Origin: a bacterium
GTDB taxonomy: Bacteria; SZUA-79; Acidulodesulfobacterales; Acidulodesulfobacteraceae
Direction of reading: 5' to 3'
Length of the DNA: 56,081 nt
NCBI GenBank assembly: GCA_021850985.1
Contig: JAJZJX010000011.1
Coordinates: 1-56,081 of the forward strand
A program made the translations under genes and the position numbers. Shown here in pieces: positions 1-8,521 of the stretch. How positions within the stretch are numbered: position 1 is the stretch's first letter; each line of letters starts with the position of its first letter. The notes below the pieces were generated by a model. It worked only from the letters and a program-made list of their open reading frames with translations. It searched no databases and was not told where the DNA came from.

Positions 1-656
1 CTTACTTTTTCGTACAGGCCCTGCGAATTTAAATCCAATATTTCTTTTATTGCGATATCGTCTTTATATTTTGCCGACTCTGCGGATTCGTAATGCGTCA
101 TATCGGAACTTGCAACTATCAAAACGTCGTCTATTAAATCCAGTTTTTTTAAAGCGTTATATATAGCTTTTGAAGCATTAAGAACATCGATATACCTGAT
201 AAAAGAAACAACTATAGGAACTATGGAAAAATCTTTTTTTAAATTATATATAAGGGGGATCTGAACTTCGACGGAATGCTCCCTTAAATGAGCCTGTTCG
301 TCGGCAATAAAAGGACTGTCTGCTCCGTCGATAATAGCATCGGCGAGTTTTGAATTAATAGGAACGGCAAAATCTTTAAAATCGTATTTTCCTTTATTCA
401 TTACCGAATAGTCCGCTCCCATGCCGGTATGGTTCGGACCTATAATGATTATATTGTTTTTTATGCCGATACTGGAATAACCCTCATAGGCAATTTTTCC
501 GGAATATACATAGCCGGCATGCGGCGAAATAATTCCGAATGCGTCTATTTTTTTGCCTGTGACGGGAATATCTCCCTTAAAGGAATCTATGAAATTATTT
601 ATGTTATTTAATCCTTCCGGATAAAAATAACCCATTGCCGCGGCTTTTCTAATCAA
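1..656 (-). CDS. amrB: MEMO1-family protein, AmmeMemoRadiSam system protein B (partial)
   Basis: The C-terminus is cut by the left edge of the window; about 218 residues remain of a family that usually has about 270. The frame reads from a TTG at 656 behind a GGACGGTGG ribosome-binding stretch, and an in-frame TAG at 674-672 blocks any longer start. Visible family motifs are AAAMGYFYP near the start, SPHAGYVYSG, IIGPNHTG, EHSVEVQIP and SSDMTHYE, with the conserved histidines and aspartate of the MEMO/dioxygenase-like fold. MEMO proteins occur with an AMMECR1 protein and a radical SAM enzyme in the AmmeMemoRadiSam set; the biochemical role is unknown. The radical SAM partner lies at 19861-20928, not beside this gene. 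Family assignment is secure; function is not. Confidence 0.88.
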   Translation of the reverse strand, partial: MIRKAAAMGYFYPEGLNNINNFIDSFKGDIPVTGKKIDAFGIISPHAGYVYSGKIAYEGYSSIGIKNNIIIIGPNHTGMGADYSVMNKGKYDFKDFAVPINSKLADAIIDGADSPFIADEQAHLREHSVEVQIPLIYNLKKDFSIVPIVVSFIRYIDVLNASKAIYNALKKLDLIDDVLIVASSDMTHYESAESAKYKDDIAIKEILDLNSQGLYEKV

Positions 657-693
657 TTTAAAACCACCGTCCTATACACATTATACCACAAAA

Positions 694-2604
694 TTACGCA
701 TTGCAAGCCTCGACGTAGATCAAGGTTTCGTCGGGATTTACGCTGTCCCCTTCTTTTATGTAAATCTCTTGGACCGTTCCGTCAATAGGAGTATGTATTT
801 CGTTTTCCATCTTCATTGCTTCCACTATTAAAACCGTATCGCCGGCCTTGACGGAGTCGCCTGCTTTAACCATAACCTTAGTAATTCTTCCTGGCATAGG
901 CGCATAAACATCGCCTTCTCTTTTCGGCGAAGGTCTTTTCGATCTCGCTATGCTCTCTCCGACAATTTCTCCGCCGGCGCTTGGAACTATTTCAGTAAGA
1001 GATTCTATAACAACTTCTTCAAGTGTTCCGTCCACGTTTAAAAAGAAAGGCCTTTTTTGATCGGATTTATGACCTGCTCCGGCAATTTTAATCTTATAGC
1101 TTTCGCCGTGAACGGTTACGATAAATTCGCTCGGAGCCAACCCTCCGTCTTTTGCAAGAATAGAAGAATCTAAAACTTCCGCGGATATATTATTCTCTTC
1201 CGATAAATTTTTTAGAGCATCCGTATCCGTAGGCTTTGAATAGTCTGGAAGACTGCCTTCTTTTCTTGCCTTGAAAAATTCTAGCGCTATATTCGGAAAC
1301 AATACGTAAGACATTAAATCTTCTTCGCTAATATCGAATTCTTTAATATCTTTATATTCTTTAGACATTTCAGGCTCGATTAAATCAGCCGGCCTAACCG
1401 TTACAACCTCTTCATCTCCAAGTACTTTCTTTAGTAGTTCCGGATTGATTGTGTGGGGTGCTTTTCCATAATATCCCTTGAGATAGTTTTTAGTTTCGCT
1501 CGTGACAACTTTATATTTTTCTCCCGTTATTACATTAAGAGCGGCTTGAGTCCCTACTATCTGAGAAGATGGCGTAACAAGGGGCGGGTACCCGAAATCT
1601 TCCCTTACCTGAGGCACTTCGTAAAGAACCTCTTCCATTTTATCAAGAGCGTTCTGCTCCTTAATCTGGTTTGCCAGATTAGACATCATTCCGCCTGGAA
1701 CTTGAGTAACAATAACATCGGCATTTATATTTGTATATTCGCTTTCCAAAGAAGCATATCTTTTTCTGACAACTCTAAAATAATCGGCAACCTCTTTAAG
1801 TTTTTCAAGGTCAAGATCAACATCGTAGCCCATTTCAGATAAAGTAAAAACCATAGATTCGGTAGGCGGATGCGATGTTCCGCAAGACATAGAAGAGATT
1901 GCAGTGTCTATAATATCAGCACCGGCTTCTACCGCTTTAAGCAACGACATAGAAGAAAATCCACTTGTAGAGTGGGAATGAACATGAATAGGCAAAGAGA
2001 CTTTTTTCTTGATCATAGAAACCAGATTATATGCATTTGCAGGAGAAAGTATTCCTGCCATATCTTTTATACATATAGTATCCGCCCCTATATTTTCGAG
2101 CTCTACCGCCATTTGAGTAAAAAGTTCGTTTGTATGAACAGGGCTTGTAGTATAGCATATAGTCGCTTCGACAATCTTTTTTTTCTTTTTTGCAACTTCT
2201 ACCGCTTTTCTTATGTTTCTAAAATCATTTAGGGAATCGAAAATTCTAAATACGTCTATTCCGTTATCGGCGCTTAAAGACACAAATTTTTCTACGACAT
2301 CGTCTGCATAATGCCTGTATCCGACTAGATTTTGCCCTCTTAAAAGCATTTGTAAGCGGGAATTTTTATATGCTTTTCTAACTCTTTTAAGTCTTTCCCA
2401 CGGATCTTCTTTTAAAAACCTAAGACATGAATCAAAGGTAGCCCCTCCCCATACTTCAAGCGACCAGAACCCAATATTGTCCAAAACATTAGCTATTCCA
2501 AGTATATCAGGTGTAATCATTCTTGTAGCTAATAAAGACTGATGGGCATCCCTTAAAACGGTTTCCATAACGCCTATTTTTCTTATGTAGGTTTTTTCTT
2601 CCAT
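694..2604 (-). CDS. pycB: Pyruvate carboxylase subunit B (carboxyltransferase plus biotin carrier)
   Basis: 636 residues. The N-terminal carboxyltransferase TIM barrel starts with the family motif LRDAHQSLLATRM and carries the CIKDMAG active-site stretch and metal-ligand HVHSH. A conserved PYC/OAD linker domain follows, then a biotinyl domain with EAMKMENE, where the biotinylated lysine is K598. It transfers CO2 from carboxybiotin to pyruvate to make oxaloacetate, replenishing the TCA cycle and feeding gluconeogenesis. The biotin carboxylase partner ends 27 bases upstream, so the two form one operon. Oxaloacetate decarboxylase alpha has the same architecture, but no membrane OadB/OadG genes are here and the neighbouring biotin carboxylase favours the two-subunit pyruvate carboxylase. 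Confidence 0.93.
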   Translation of the reverse strand: MEEKTYIRKIGVMETVLRDAHQSLLATRMITPDILGIANVLDNIGFWSLEVWGGATFDSCLRFLKEDPWERLKRVRKAYKNSRLQMLLRGQNLVGYRHYADDVVEKFVSLSADNGIDVFRIFDSLNDFRNIRKAVEVAKKKKKIVEATICYTTSPVHTNELFTQMAVELENIGADTICIKDMAGILSPANAYNLVSMIKKKVSLPIHVHSHSTSGFSSMSLLKAVEAGADIIDTAISSMSCGTSHPPTESMVFTLSEMGYDVDLDLEKLKEVADYFRVVRKRYASLESEYTNINADVIVTQVPGGMMSNLANQIKEQNALDKMEEVLYEVPQVREDFGYPPLVTPSSQIVGTQAALNVITGEKYKVVTSETKNYLKGYYGKAPHTINPELLKKVLGDEEVVTVRPADLIEPEMSKEYKDIKEFDISEEDLMSYVLFPNIALEFFKARKEGSLPDYSKPTDTDALKNLSEENNISAEVLDSSILAKDGGLAPSEFIVTVHGESYKIKIAGAGHKSDQKRPFFLNVDGTLEEVVIESLTEIVPSAGGEIVGESIARSKRPSPKREGDVYAPMPGRITKVMVKAGDSVKAGDTVLIVEAMKMENEIHTPIDGTVQEIYIKEGDSVNPDETLIYVEACNA

Positions 2605-2631
2605 ATATTAATACCTTCCTTTAATTTCTTT

Positions 2632-4056
2632 TTAAATTCCGTAATAAGCTGCAATAGCTGCCGATATTGCAAGTATCCTGTCAAACGGATCTTTCTGCGG
2701 CTTATAATCCCTCAAATAAAGCCTTTCGTCTATAAAGTGCGTATCGAAATTTCCTTTTAAAAAATCTTCGTCCTGAACTATTCTAAGCTGAAAAGGTATA
2801 GTGGTCTTAACGCCTTTAATAACATATTCGTCTAAAGCCCTCTGCGCTCTCCGCACGGTTTCTTCCCAAGTTCTGCCGCTAACGGTCAGTTTAGCAATCA
2901 TGGAATCGTAAAAAGGCTGGATTACATAATCTTTATAAACCGCGCCGTCTATTCTTACTCCGATTCCGCCCGGAGAATAATACGCCGTTACTTTTCCGGT
3001 GCTCGGAACAAAATTTTTTCTGGGATTTTCTGCGTTGATGCGGCATTCTATGGCATAACCCCTCATAGAAACATCTTCCTGTTTAATGTCTAGCTCTTTA
3101 CCCATTGCTATCTGTATCTGTTCGCCGACTATATCGACTCCCGTAACTATTTCGGTGACGCTGTGCTCCACCTGTATTCTGGTGTTCATTTCCATAAAAT
3201 AGTAATTGCCGTTTTTATCGACGATATATTCTATAGTTCCGGCATTGCGGTAATTGCAGGCTCGTGCGGCCTTTATAGAAGATTCTCCCATTTTTCTGCG
3301 GGTTTCTTCGTTAAGTATAAGCGACGGTGCTATTTCTATAAGCTTTTGATGTCTTCTCTGTATAGAGCAGTCTCTTTCGCCGAGATGTATAATATTTCCG
3401 TAATTATCAGCCAGTATTTGAAACTCGATATGATGTGGTTTTTCTATATATTTTTCTATGAAAACTTCCGGATTGCCAAAAGCTTTTTCAGCCTCGGAAC
3501 GGGATAACGAAAAATTTTTAACAAGCTCGCCGTCGTTAAAACATATCCTGATTCCTTTACCGCCTCCTCCCGCCGAAGCTTTTATCATGACGGGATAACC
3601 TATCTTATTTGCTACGGCAACCGCTTCTTCCTCTGATTCTATGCCGCCTTCGGATCCTTCGACTACCGGCACTCCTACAGACCTCATAAGCCTTTTTGAC
3701 TCTATTTTATCTCCCATCATAGCGATGGTTTTTGAAGAAGGGCCTATAAATATTACGCCTCTTTTTTCGCAGACTTCCGGAAATTTCGGATTTTCCGATA
3801 AAAATCCGTATCCGGGATGTATTGCGTCCGCTCCGGTATTAATAGCTAAATCTACTATCCTGTTAATATTTAAATAGCCCAATATAGGTCCTGGACCTAC
3901 CAAGTAAGCTTCATCCGCTTTTTTAACGTGAAGAGCCTGGCTGTCTGCTTCGGAATAAATAGCTACGGTTTTAATTCCAAGCTCTTTGCAAGCCCTGATT
4001 ATTCTGGAAGCGATTTCTCCCCTGTTGGCTATCAATACTTTTTTAAACTGTTTCAT
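2632..4056 (-). CDS. pycA: Pyruvate carboxylase subunit A (biotin carboxylase)
   Basis: 474 residues, usual for a stand-alone biotin carboxylase. The N-terminal preATP-grasp domain begins KVLIANRGEIASRI. The ATP-grasp domain has the glycine-rich loop KASAGGGGKGIRI and the catalytic stretch MEMNTRIQVEHSVTE, followed by the C-terminal cap. It uses ATP and bicarbonate to carboxylate biotin on PycB. AccC of acetyl-CoA carboxylase is closely related, but the gene sits directly upstream of a carboxyltransferase/biotin-carrier gene of the pyruvate type, which argues for PycA. It is the promoter-proximal gene of the pair; the 205 bases upstream, up to the island, hold no gene. Confidence 0.92.
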   Translation of the reverse strand: MKQFKKVLIANRGEIASRIIRACKELGIKTVAIYSEADSQALHVKKADEAYLVGPGPILGYLNINRIVDLAINTGADAIHPGYGFLSENPKFPEVCEKRGVIFIGPSSKTIAMMGDKIESKRLMRSVGVPVVEGSEGGIESEEEAVAVANKIGYPVMIKASAGGGGKGIRICFNDGELVKNFSLSRSEAEKAFGNPEVFIEKYIEKPHHIEFQILADNYGNIIHLGERDCSIQRRHQKLIEIAPSLILNEETRRKMGESSIKAARACNYRNAGTIEYIVDKNGNYYFMEMNTRIQVEHSVTEIVTGVDIVGEQIQIAMGKELDIKQEDVSMRGYAIECRINAENPRKNFVPSTGKVTAYYSPGGIGVRIDGAVYKDYVIQPFYDSMIAKLTVSGRTWEETVRRAQRALDEYVIKGVKTTIPFQLRIVQDEDFLKGNFDTHFIDERLYLRDYKPQKDPFDRILAISAAIAAYYGI

Positions 4057-4261
4057 AAAATTTTTTATAGACTTATCTTTATATACTGTTGAAATATTTT
4101 AATTAGAAAAACGATTAAGGCTGTATTCGCGGAAGCGGTTTGTATTATAGAAATCAGTTAAATTTTTACAAACAGCGGTCGATGATTAATTTTAAACCAT
4201 TATTTTAAAAAAGTCAAACTAATTAGGACTAATTAGGGATTTAATATATATTTTGGAGAAT

Positions 4262-5008
4262 TTAACTGCCGGACAAAAAAGAGCCGTTCAGCTCTTTTTT
4301 GTAACTTCTCCAGGACGGGAGGAATTTATCCATAATTTCTTTAAATCTTTTATTATGGTTTTTTTCTATAAGGTGTGCAAGTTCGTGAACAACGATATAT
4401 TCAATGCAGTAAACCGGCTTTTTTATAAGGTCTAAATTTATCCATATTCTTTTGGCTTTAATGTTGCAGGTTCCCCATTTTGTTTTCATCTGCTTTATTC
4501 TTACCTCATTGGCGGAAACGCCCATTATAGTCTGCCATTTATCAAAAATATCGGGGAGTTCTTTTGCAAGTTCCTTCCTCTGCCAGTTTAAGAATATTTT
4601 TTTTCTTTCTTCAACCGTCGCCTCTTTTTTTATATAAAGACATATGTATTTTTTATCGTTAATAGCAATACTTGGTTTTTTGTCGCAGTGGATAACATTT
4701 AAAAGATACTTTTCTCCTTTAAAGTAATGGCTTTCTCCCGAAACATATTCCCTCGGAGTTTCTCTCGGCTGTTCTTTAAATTTGCTTACATGTTTTTCTA
4801 TCCAAGACATCTTAGATACAATAAAAACGCGTATCGACCCCTCGTCCATTCTCTTAGGCGCCGACACCCTTACTTTTCCGTCCGGCGGAAGTATATTTAA
4901 ATGAAGATTTTTAATATCTTTTTTTAAAACCGTAATATTAAAACCGCCTATTATTATTTCTGATTTTATAACGGTTTTATCGCGCTTTTTTTTAAAAAAT
5001 TTAAACAT
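4262..5008 (-). CDS. YgjP/DUF45-family zinc metalloprotease of the restriction operon
   Basis: 248 residues. The C-terminal half carries the zinc-protease helix HELAH (H208, E209, H212) followed by EKNHNKRF with the likely third ligand H218, and the upstream family motif TKWGTCN (177-182). This is the YgjP/SprT-like DUF45 family, which is often encoded next to type I HsdR genes, but its role there is not established. The start overlaps the end of the hsdR frame by 8 bases, so it belongs to that operon. There is no signal peptide or membrane segment. The last codons are built into an intrinsic-terminator hairpin at 4275-4300. Unlike the R-M genes before it, this gene looks intact. Confidence 0.85.
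   Translation of the reverse strand: MFKFFKKKRDKTVIKSEIIIGGFNITVLKKDIKNLHLNILPPDGKVRVSAPKRMDEGSIRVFIVSKMSWIEKHVSKFKEQPRETPREYVSGESHYFKGEKYLLNVIHCDKKPSIAINDKKYICLYIKKEATVEERKKIFLNWQRKELAKELPDIFDKWQTIMGVSANEVRIKQMKTKWGTCNIKAKRIWINLDLIKKPVYCIEYIVVHELAHLIEKNHNKRFKEIMDKFLPSWRSYKKELNGSFLSGS
4275..4300 (-). terminator. Intrinsic terminator inside the 3' end of the DUF45 gene
   Basis: A 10-bp perfect stem (AAAAAAGAGC / GCTCTTTTTT) with a 6-base loop reads as a stem followed by a T run on the minus strand. It lies wholly within the last 13 codons of the DUF45 gene and would end the island operon before pycA. Confidence 0.65.
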
Positions 5009-7055
5009 AATCGGATTGATTTTTTACTATATTAAACAGTTTTTTCACTGTTTCATCTATGTTTTTATTTAACAACACACCTAAATTATTATATGCAGGC
5101 TTGCTCTCCTTAATAGTTACTATACCGGCTTCAACCCCTATACCGTTCTTATATTCCGCTAAAACTTGTTTTATTATGTTTTTTAACTCTCTCTCCTTTA
5201 TTTTATCGCCTCTCCAATTATCTTTTTTCCTGCTCATTATTTCTTTATCAATTTTCAAAGCTAAATATGCACTCTTGATTTCACCTAAATTGTCATATAG
5301 TGATTTTTGTGCTTTGCTTTTTAAAGATAAAGGATAATCTTCGCTTTCTTGGTCATTTGCAATAAGTTTTTTAATTAAAACTTCTATTTCTTTAAGATAA
5401 TTTTTATAATCTACAACCTGCTCTTTTCTTTGTTTTGTTAAATCCTCAAGAATAGTAGATATTTTGTCATAATACTTTGGATTTGTCGGCTGCTCGTCAA
5501 TAATTAATTTACGAATATTATTTTCTATAGTTTCTGCAACAGCGTCGGCATTGTTTCTTATATCTTCAGGCATCGATTCTATTATCGAATATAAATTTTT
5601 AATTTTCAACATTTGAAGCATGGAATGGTCTTCAAAAGAGGATAATTTTACGCTGCTATCGGCAACAAGCATGACATTTCCTCGCCCATCTTTAAGCCTT
5701 GGTTTTGTTTCAAAATCAAAAATAATATCATCTACGATTTTTTCCAATCTTGACCTTGACGATTAAAGTTTCTGCATAGTTCCCCATTTCTTTTTCAACT
5801 GATTTCTCGCAACATCAGTCAAACCTTTTGTTTTTGCCTCAAACCATGTATCTATTCTTTCCTGTGAATCAATCTTTTGATCTACGTCTCTTGCTTCATA
5901 TCTTAAATCTAAAATAACACCGTCTTCTACAGCACGGTCGAATTTATAAGTATGAATGTAGTTTCCAAATGTTTCCAAAGTAGATAGTTTGTCTTTCTTA
6001 AGCAATGGAGTTCCGGTAAACCCTATAAACACCGAATTTGGCAAAATGCTTTTCATTGCCTTATGCAGTTTTCCAGATTGCGTCCTATGACATTCGTCGA
6101 CAAAAACATAGATATTGCCTTTAGGGTTGAATTCTTTAGGTAAATTTTGTTTAAGTTCCTCAATATAATTTTCATAATACTGTTCTATATAATTATTTTT
6201 TGTTCTGCCAAATTTATGAATTAATGAACATATCAAAGATTTCTGTGCAGATTTTACCGCAAAATACTGATTATGCCTTGCAATTTTTTTAATACCCTTA
6301 TCAAATATTATAAAATTATAGATTAATTCCAAAAACCTGCTTTTTTTTAAAAGAAAAAATAATGCCCTATCCAAAATATTTTCTATTTTTTCTATACCTG
6401 AAATATTTTCGGCTTCCTCTTCTTTCCACTCCATATAATATTTTGCAGGGGTTAATACCGTTCCGTATCTCAATCCCTGCGTATCGTTTCCAGCCAATAT
6501 AATCTGTTGAGTAGTGAAAAATTGAGGTATAAACTCTTTCTTCTGATTGTCTAAATTTTGCCTAATACCTTCGCCTATCGATATGCTGCTTCTTTTTAAT
6601 TCAAGAACTCCTAAGGCTATGCCATTAACGTAAATGACAATATCCGGTCTCTTATTATATTTCCCGATAATCGTCACTTCTTCGGCAATAGCAAAATGAT
6701 TATTTCTGGGATTTCTCCAGTCTATAGGCCAGACTGTTTTAGTCGTTTCCGATTGAGATTCTTTGATATGCAAGCCATAACGCAATAAACTATATACATC
6801 TTTATTCTTGTCGTAAAGGCTCTTTTGCTGATTTGTGGAGGTTTTAATAAGTTCTGCAATTGCTTTTTTTATTAAATTTTCGGAGTAATTTTGCTTTTGT
6901 AAATATTCTTTTAAAAGTGTTTCTTCGATATTCCCGTTATTTTCTCTTTTTTCCCAGTTTCCAAGATAATCGTAACCTAATTCTTTTTTAAAGAATTCTA
7001 TAACTCTATCCTGAGTTTTTCTTTCTATCTGTCCAATCTGAGAGAACTGCTCCAT
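5001..7055 (-). pseudogene. hsdR: Type I restriction subunit HsdR, broken: two in-frame deletions and an in-frame stop
   Basis: One frame of 685 codons where related HsdR proteins have about 1000. Residues 1-270 hold the N-terminal nuclease region with the PD-(D/E)xK elements RPDIVIYVNG and LELKR. The frame then passes from KSAQ directly to KSLICSLIHKFG (junction near 6242), so the segment that normally carries the Walker A GxGKS motif is missing. DECHRTQSG (motif II, D320) and GFTGTP (motif III) follow. A TAA at 5765-5763 replaces what is probably a leucine codon after GTMQKL, and the same frame continues SSRSRLEKIV. Near 5654, GNVMLVADS joins SVKLSSFED, skipping the second motor domain and most of the helical region. 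A TTG at 5747 could restart a 248-residue tail. A functional ATP-driven translocase is not expected. The missing segments are inferred from the family architecture. Confidence 0.85.
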
Positions 7056-7301
7056 TATTTATTAGTATCTAAAATAATTTATCTTTCATTCGCCTCATTC
7101 CTATTAAATCTATATGAAGCGAGGTTAATGTTATATCTCTTAAAAAAAGAATCTACATTCTCAATTCAGCTTTCATTAACTTTTTTATATTTTACTCGGC
7201 ATTTATTTGCATTTAATAGTTATTTAAATTATTCGTAATAATTATTTTTATTATAACATAATTTATTTTGGTAAATTAAAATGATATCTGCTTTTTAAAA
7301 C
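7056..7301. other. 246-base gap between hsdS and the hsdR remnant
   Basis: Very AT-rich. On the minus strand short frames broken by stops are seen (for example around 7080-7180), but none is recognisable as a gene. A TATAAT-like box lies near 7250-7258. The gap is unusually long for this otherwise tight operon and may be the scar of another deletion; that is inference. Confidence 0.4.
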
Positions 7302-8492
7302 CTATACTAAACGTATTTTCCCTGTAAGCAATACCTGCATTACCCCTAGCTTAATCTGTTTATATTTATCCCTTTTTCGTTCAAGCGTCTCAATTTCCGT
7401 ATCCATGTCTGAAAGGACGGAGGCGATGGTTTGTTGTTCAAATGTATTTGGAATTTTAATTTCAATATTTTGATACTCTGAAATCCAATATTTTTTATGT
7501 TCTAAATTTAAGGGCAAATTGATCAATTGAATTTTACCGTAAATAAAATTTAAATCACAGCTAATGTCTTTTAATTTTAAAATTTTTATCGCTGAAGATT
7601 TTACCTTAAAAACAAAATCTACATATTTATTTTCTGTAGTGAAATCATCAAAAATAATAACGGGTAATTCTCTAAAAACTCCATTTTTTTCTTCTGTATA
7701 ACCTAAAATAAAAGTTTTTCCAGCAGTCAATACAGGAATAGTTGCATTTTTAAAATATTCTGCGCTTTTAACTATATATTTTGCTGGTTGCTCATACTCT
7801 AATACATCCCTTAATTGTTTCATTTTCCAATCTTCATTAAATCCTGGCAGTTTTCTTTTTCCCGTCAACAACTCCTGCATCGTTCCCTGCTTAATAAGTT
7901 TTTTCTTTTCTATTAATTTATCAAGGTTTTCAATAAGTTCGTCAATATCTGAAAGAACAGAAGCAATTTTGGATTGCTCCTCTTTTGATGATGGAACTTG
8001 AAAATAAATTTCTGAAAAATCCTTTTTAGATATAATATTAGTTGCTGTTATTCCTGCTTTGCTTAGCAAATAATTTTTATTAAATTCAATTAAATAATAT
8101 AAAAATTCATAATTATATTTTTTATTAGGTATAATTGCATTTATCTGCTGATTGCTCGCACCTCTCTTTTTTAATATAACATTTTTACCGATACTTGCAA
8201 TACATGTAACTAAAATTGAATTTTCCGGTAACTCTCTAATTGTTTTTAATCCTTTTTCGGTGATTTTTCTTTCAGTTGTATAAATATTTTTTTTATTTAT
8301 TATATCTGTCGGGGTAACCCATGAAATATTGCCATTCCAAAAGTCTTTAATCTCTGTTGAAGGTGTTGCGCCGGTAATAATCTTTCCTAATTCATAACTT
8401 TTTTTAATTTCCCAGTCTTCCGGAATTATCCCAAGTTCTGTTTTTTTGTATCCTTCTGGAATAACATTTTTCACTTTTGCATTCAAATCCAT
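7302..8492 (-). CDS. hsdS: Type I restriction-modification specificity subunit HsdS
   Basis: 396 residues with the usual two-fold layout. Target-recognition domain 1 begins at GIIPEDWEIKK (about residues 22-175). A conserved helical spacer follows (EEQSKIASVLSDIDELIENLDKLIEKKK, then QGTMQELLTGKRKLPGF). Target-recognition domain 2 covers about 220-350, and a second copy of the spacer closes the protein (EQQTIASVLSDMDTEIE, GVMQVLLTGKIRL). Each domain normally recognises half of a bipartite DNA target and the helices position two HsdM subunits. It starts 29 bases after the RadC/HsdM gene. It looks complete, although both of its partner subunits are damaged, so it may now bind DNA without modifying or cutting it. 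Confidence 0.92.
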   Translation of the reverse strand: MDLNAKVKNVIPEGYKKTELGIIPEDWEIKKSYELGKIITGATPSTEIKDFWNGNISWVTPTDIINKKNIYTTERKITEKGLKTIRELPENSILVTCIASIGKNVILKKRGASNQQINAIIPNKKYNYEFLYYLIEFNKNYLLSKAGITATNIISKKDFSEIYFQVPSSKEEQSKIASVLSDIDELIENLDKLIEKKKLIKQGTMQELLTGKRKLPGFNEDWKMKQLRDVLEYEQPAKYIVKSAEYFKNATIPVLTAGKTFILGYTEEKNGVFRELPVIIFDDFTTENKYVDFVFKVKSSAIKILKLKDISCDLNFIYGKIQLINLPLNLEHKKYWISEYQNIEIKIPNTFEQQTIASVLSDMDTEIETLERKRDKYKQIKLGVMQVLLTGKIRLV

Positions 8493-8521
8493 ATTTAATT
8501 TAATTATTGTCTTTCTTTTAA

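Noticed and set aside
1453-1842. Plus-strand frame over pycB
   Set aside because: Antisense to a strongly conserved carboxylase gene, no ribosome-binding site and no family match.
5763-5765. Frameshift between the two HsdR parts
   Set aside because: The bases on both sides of the TAA are in the same frame and continue the conserved SSRSRLEKIV, so it is a nonsense codon and not a frameshift.
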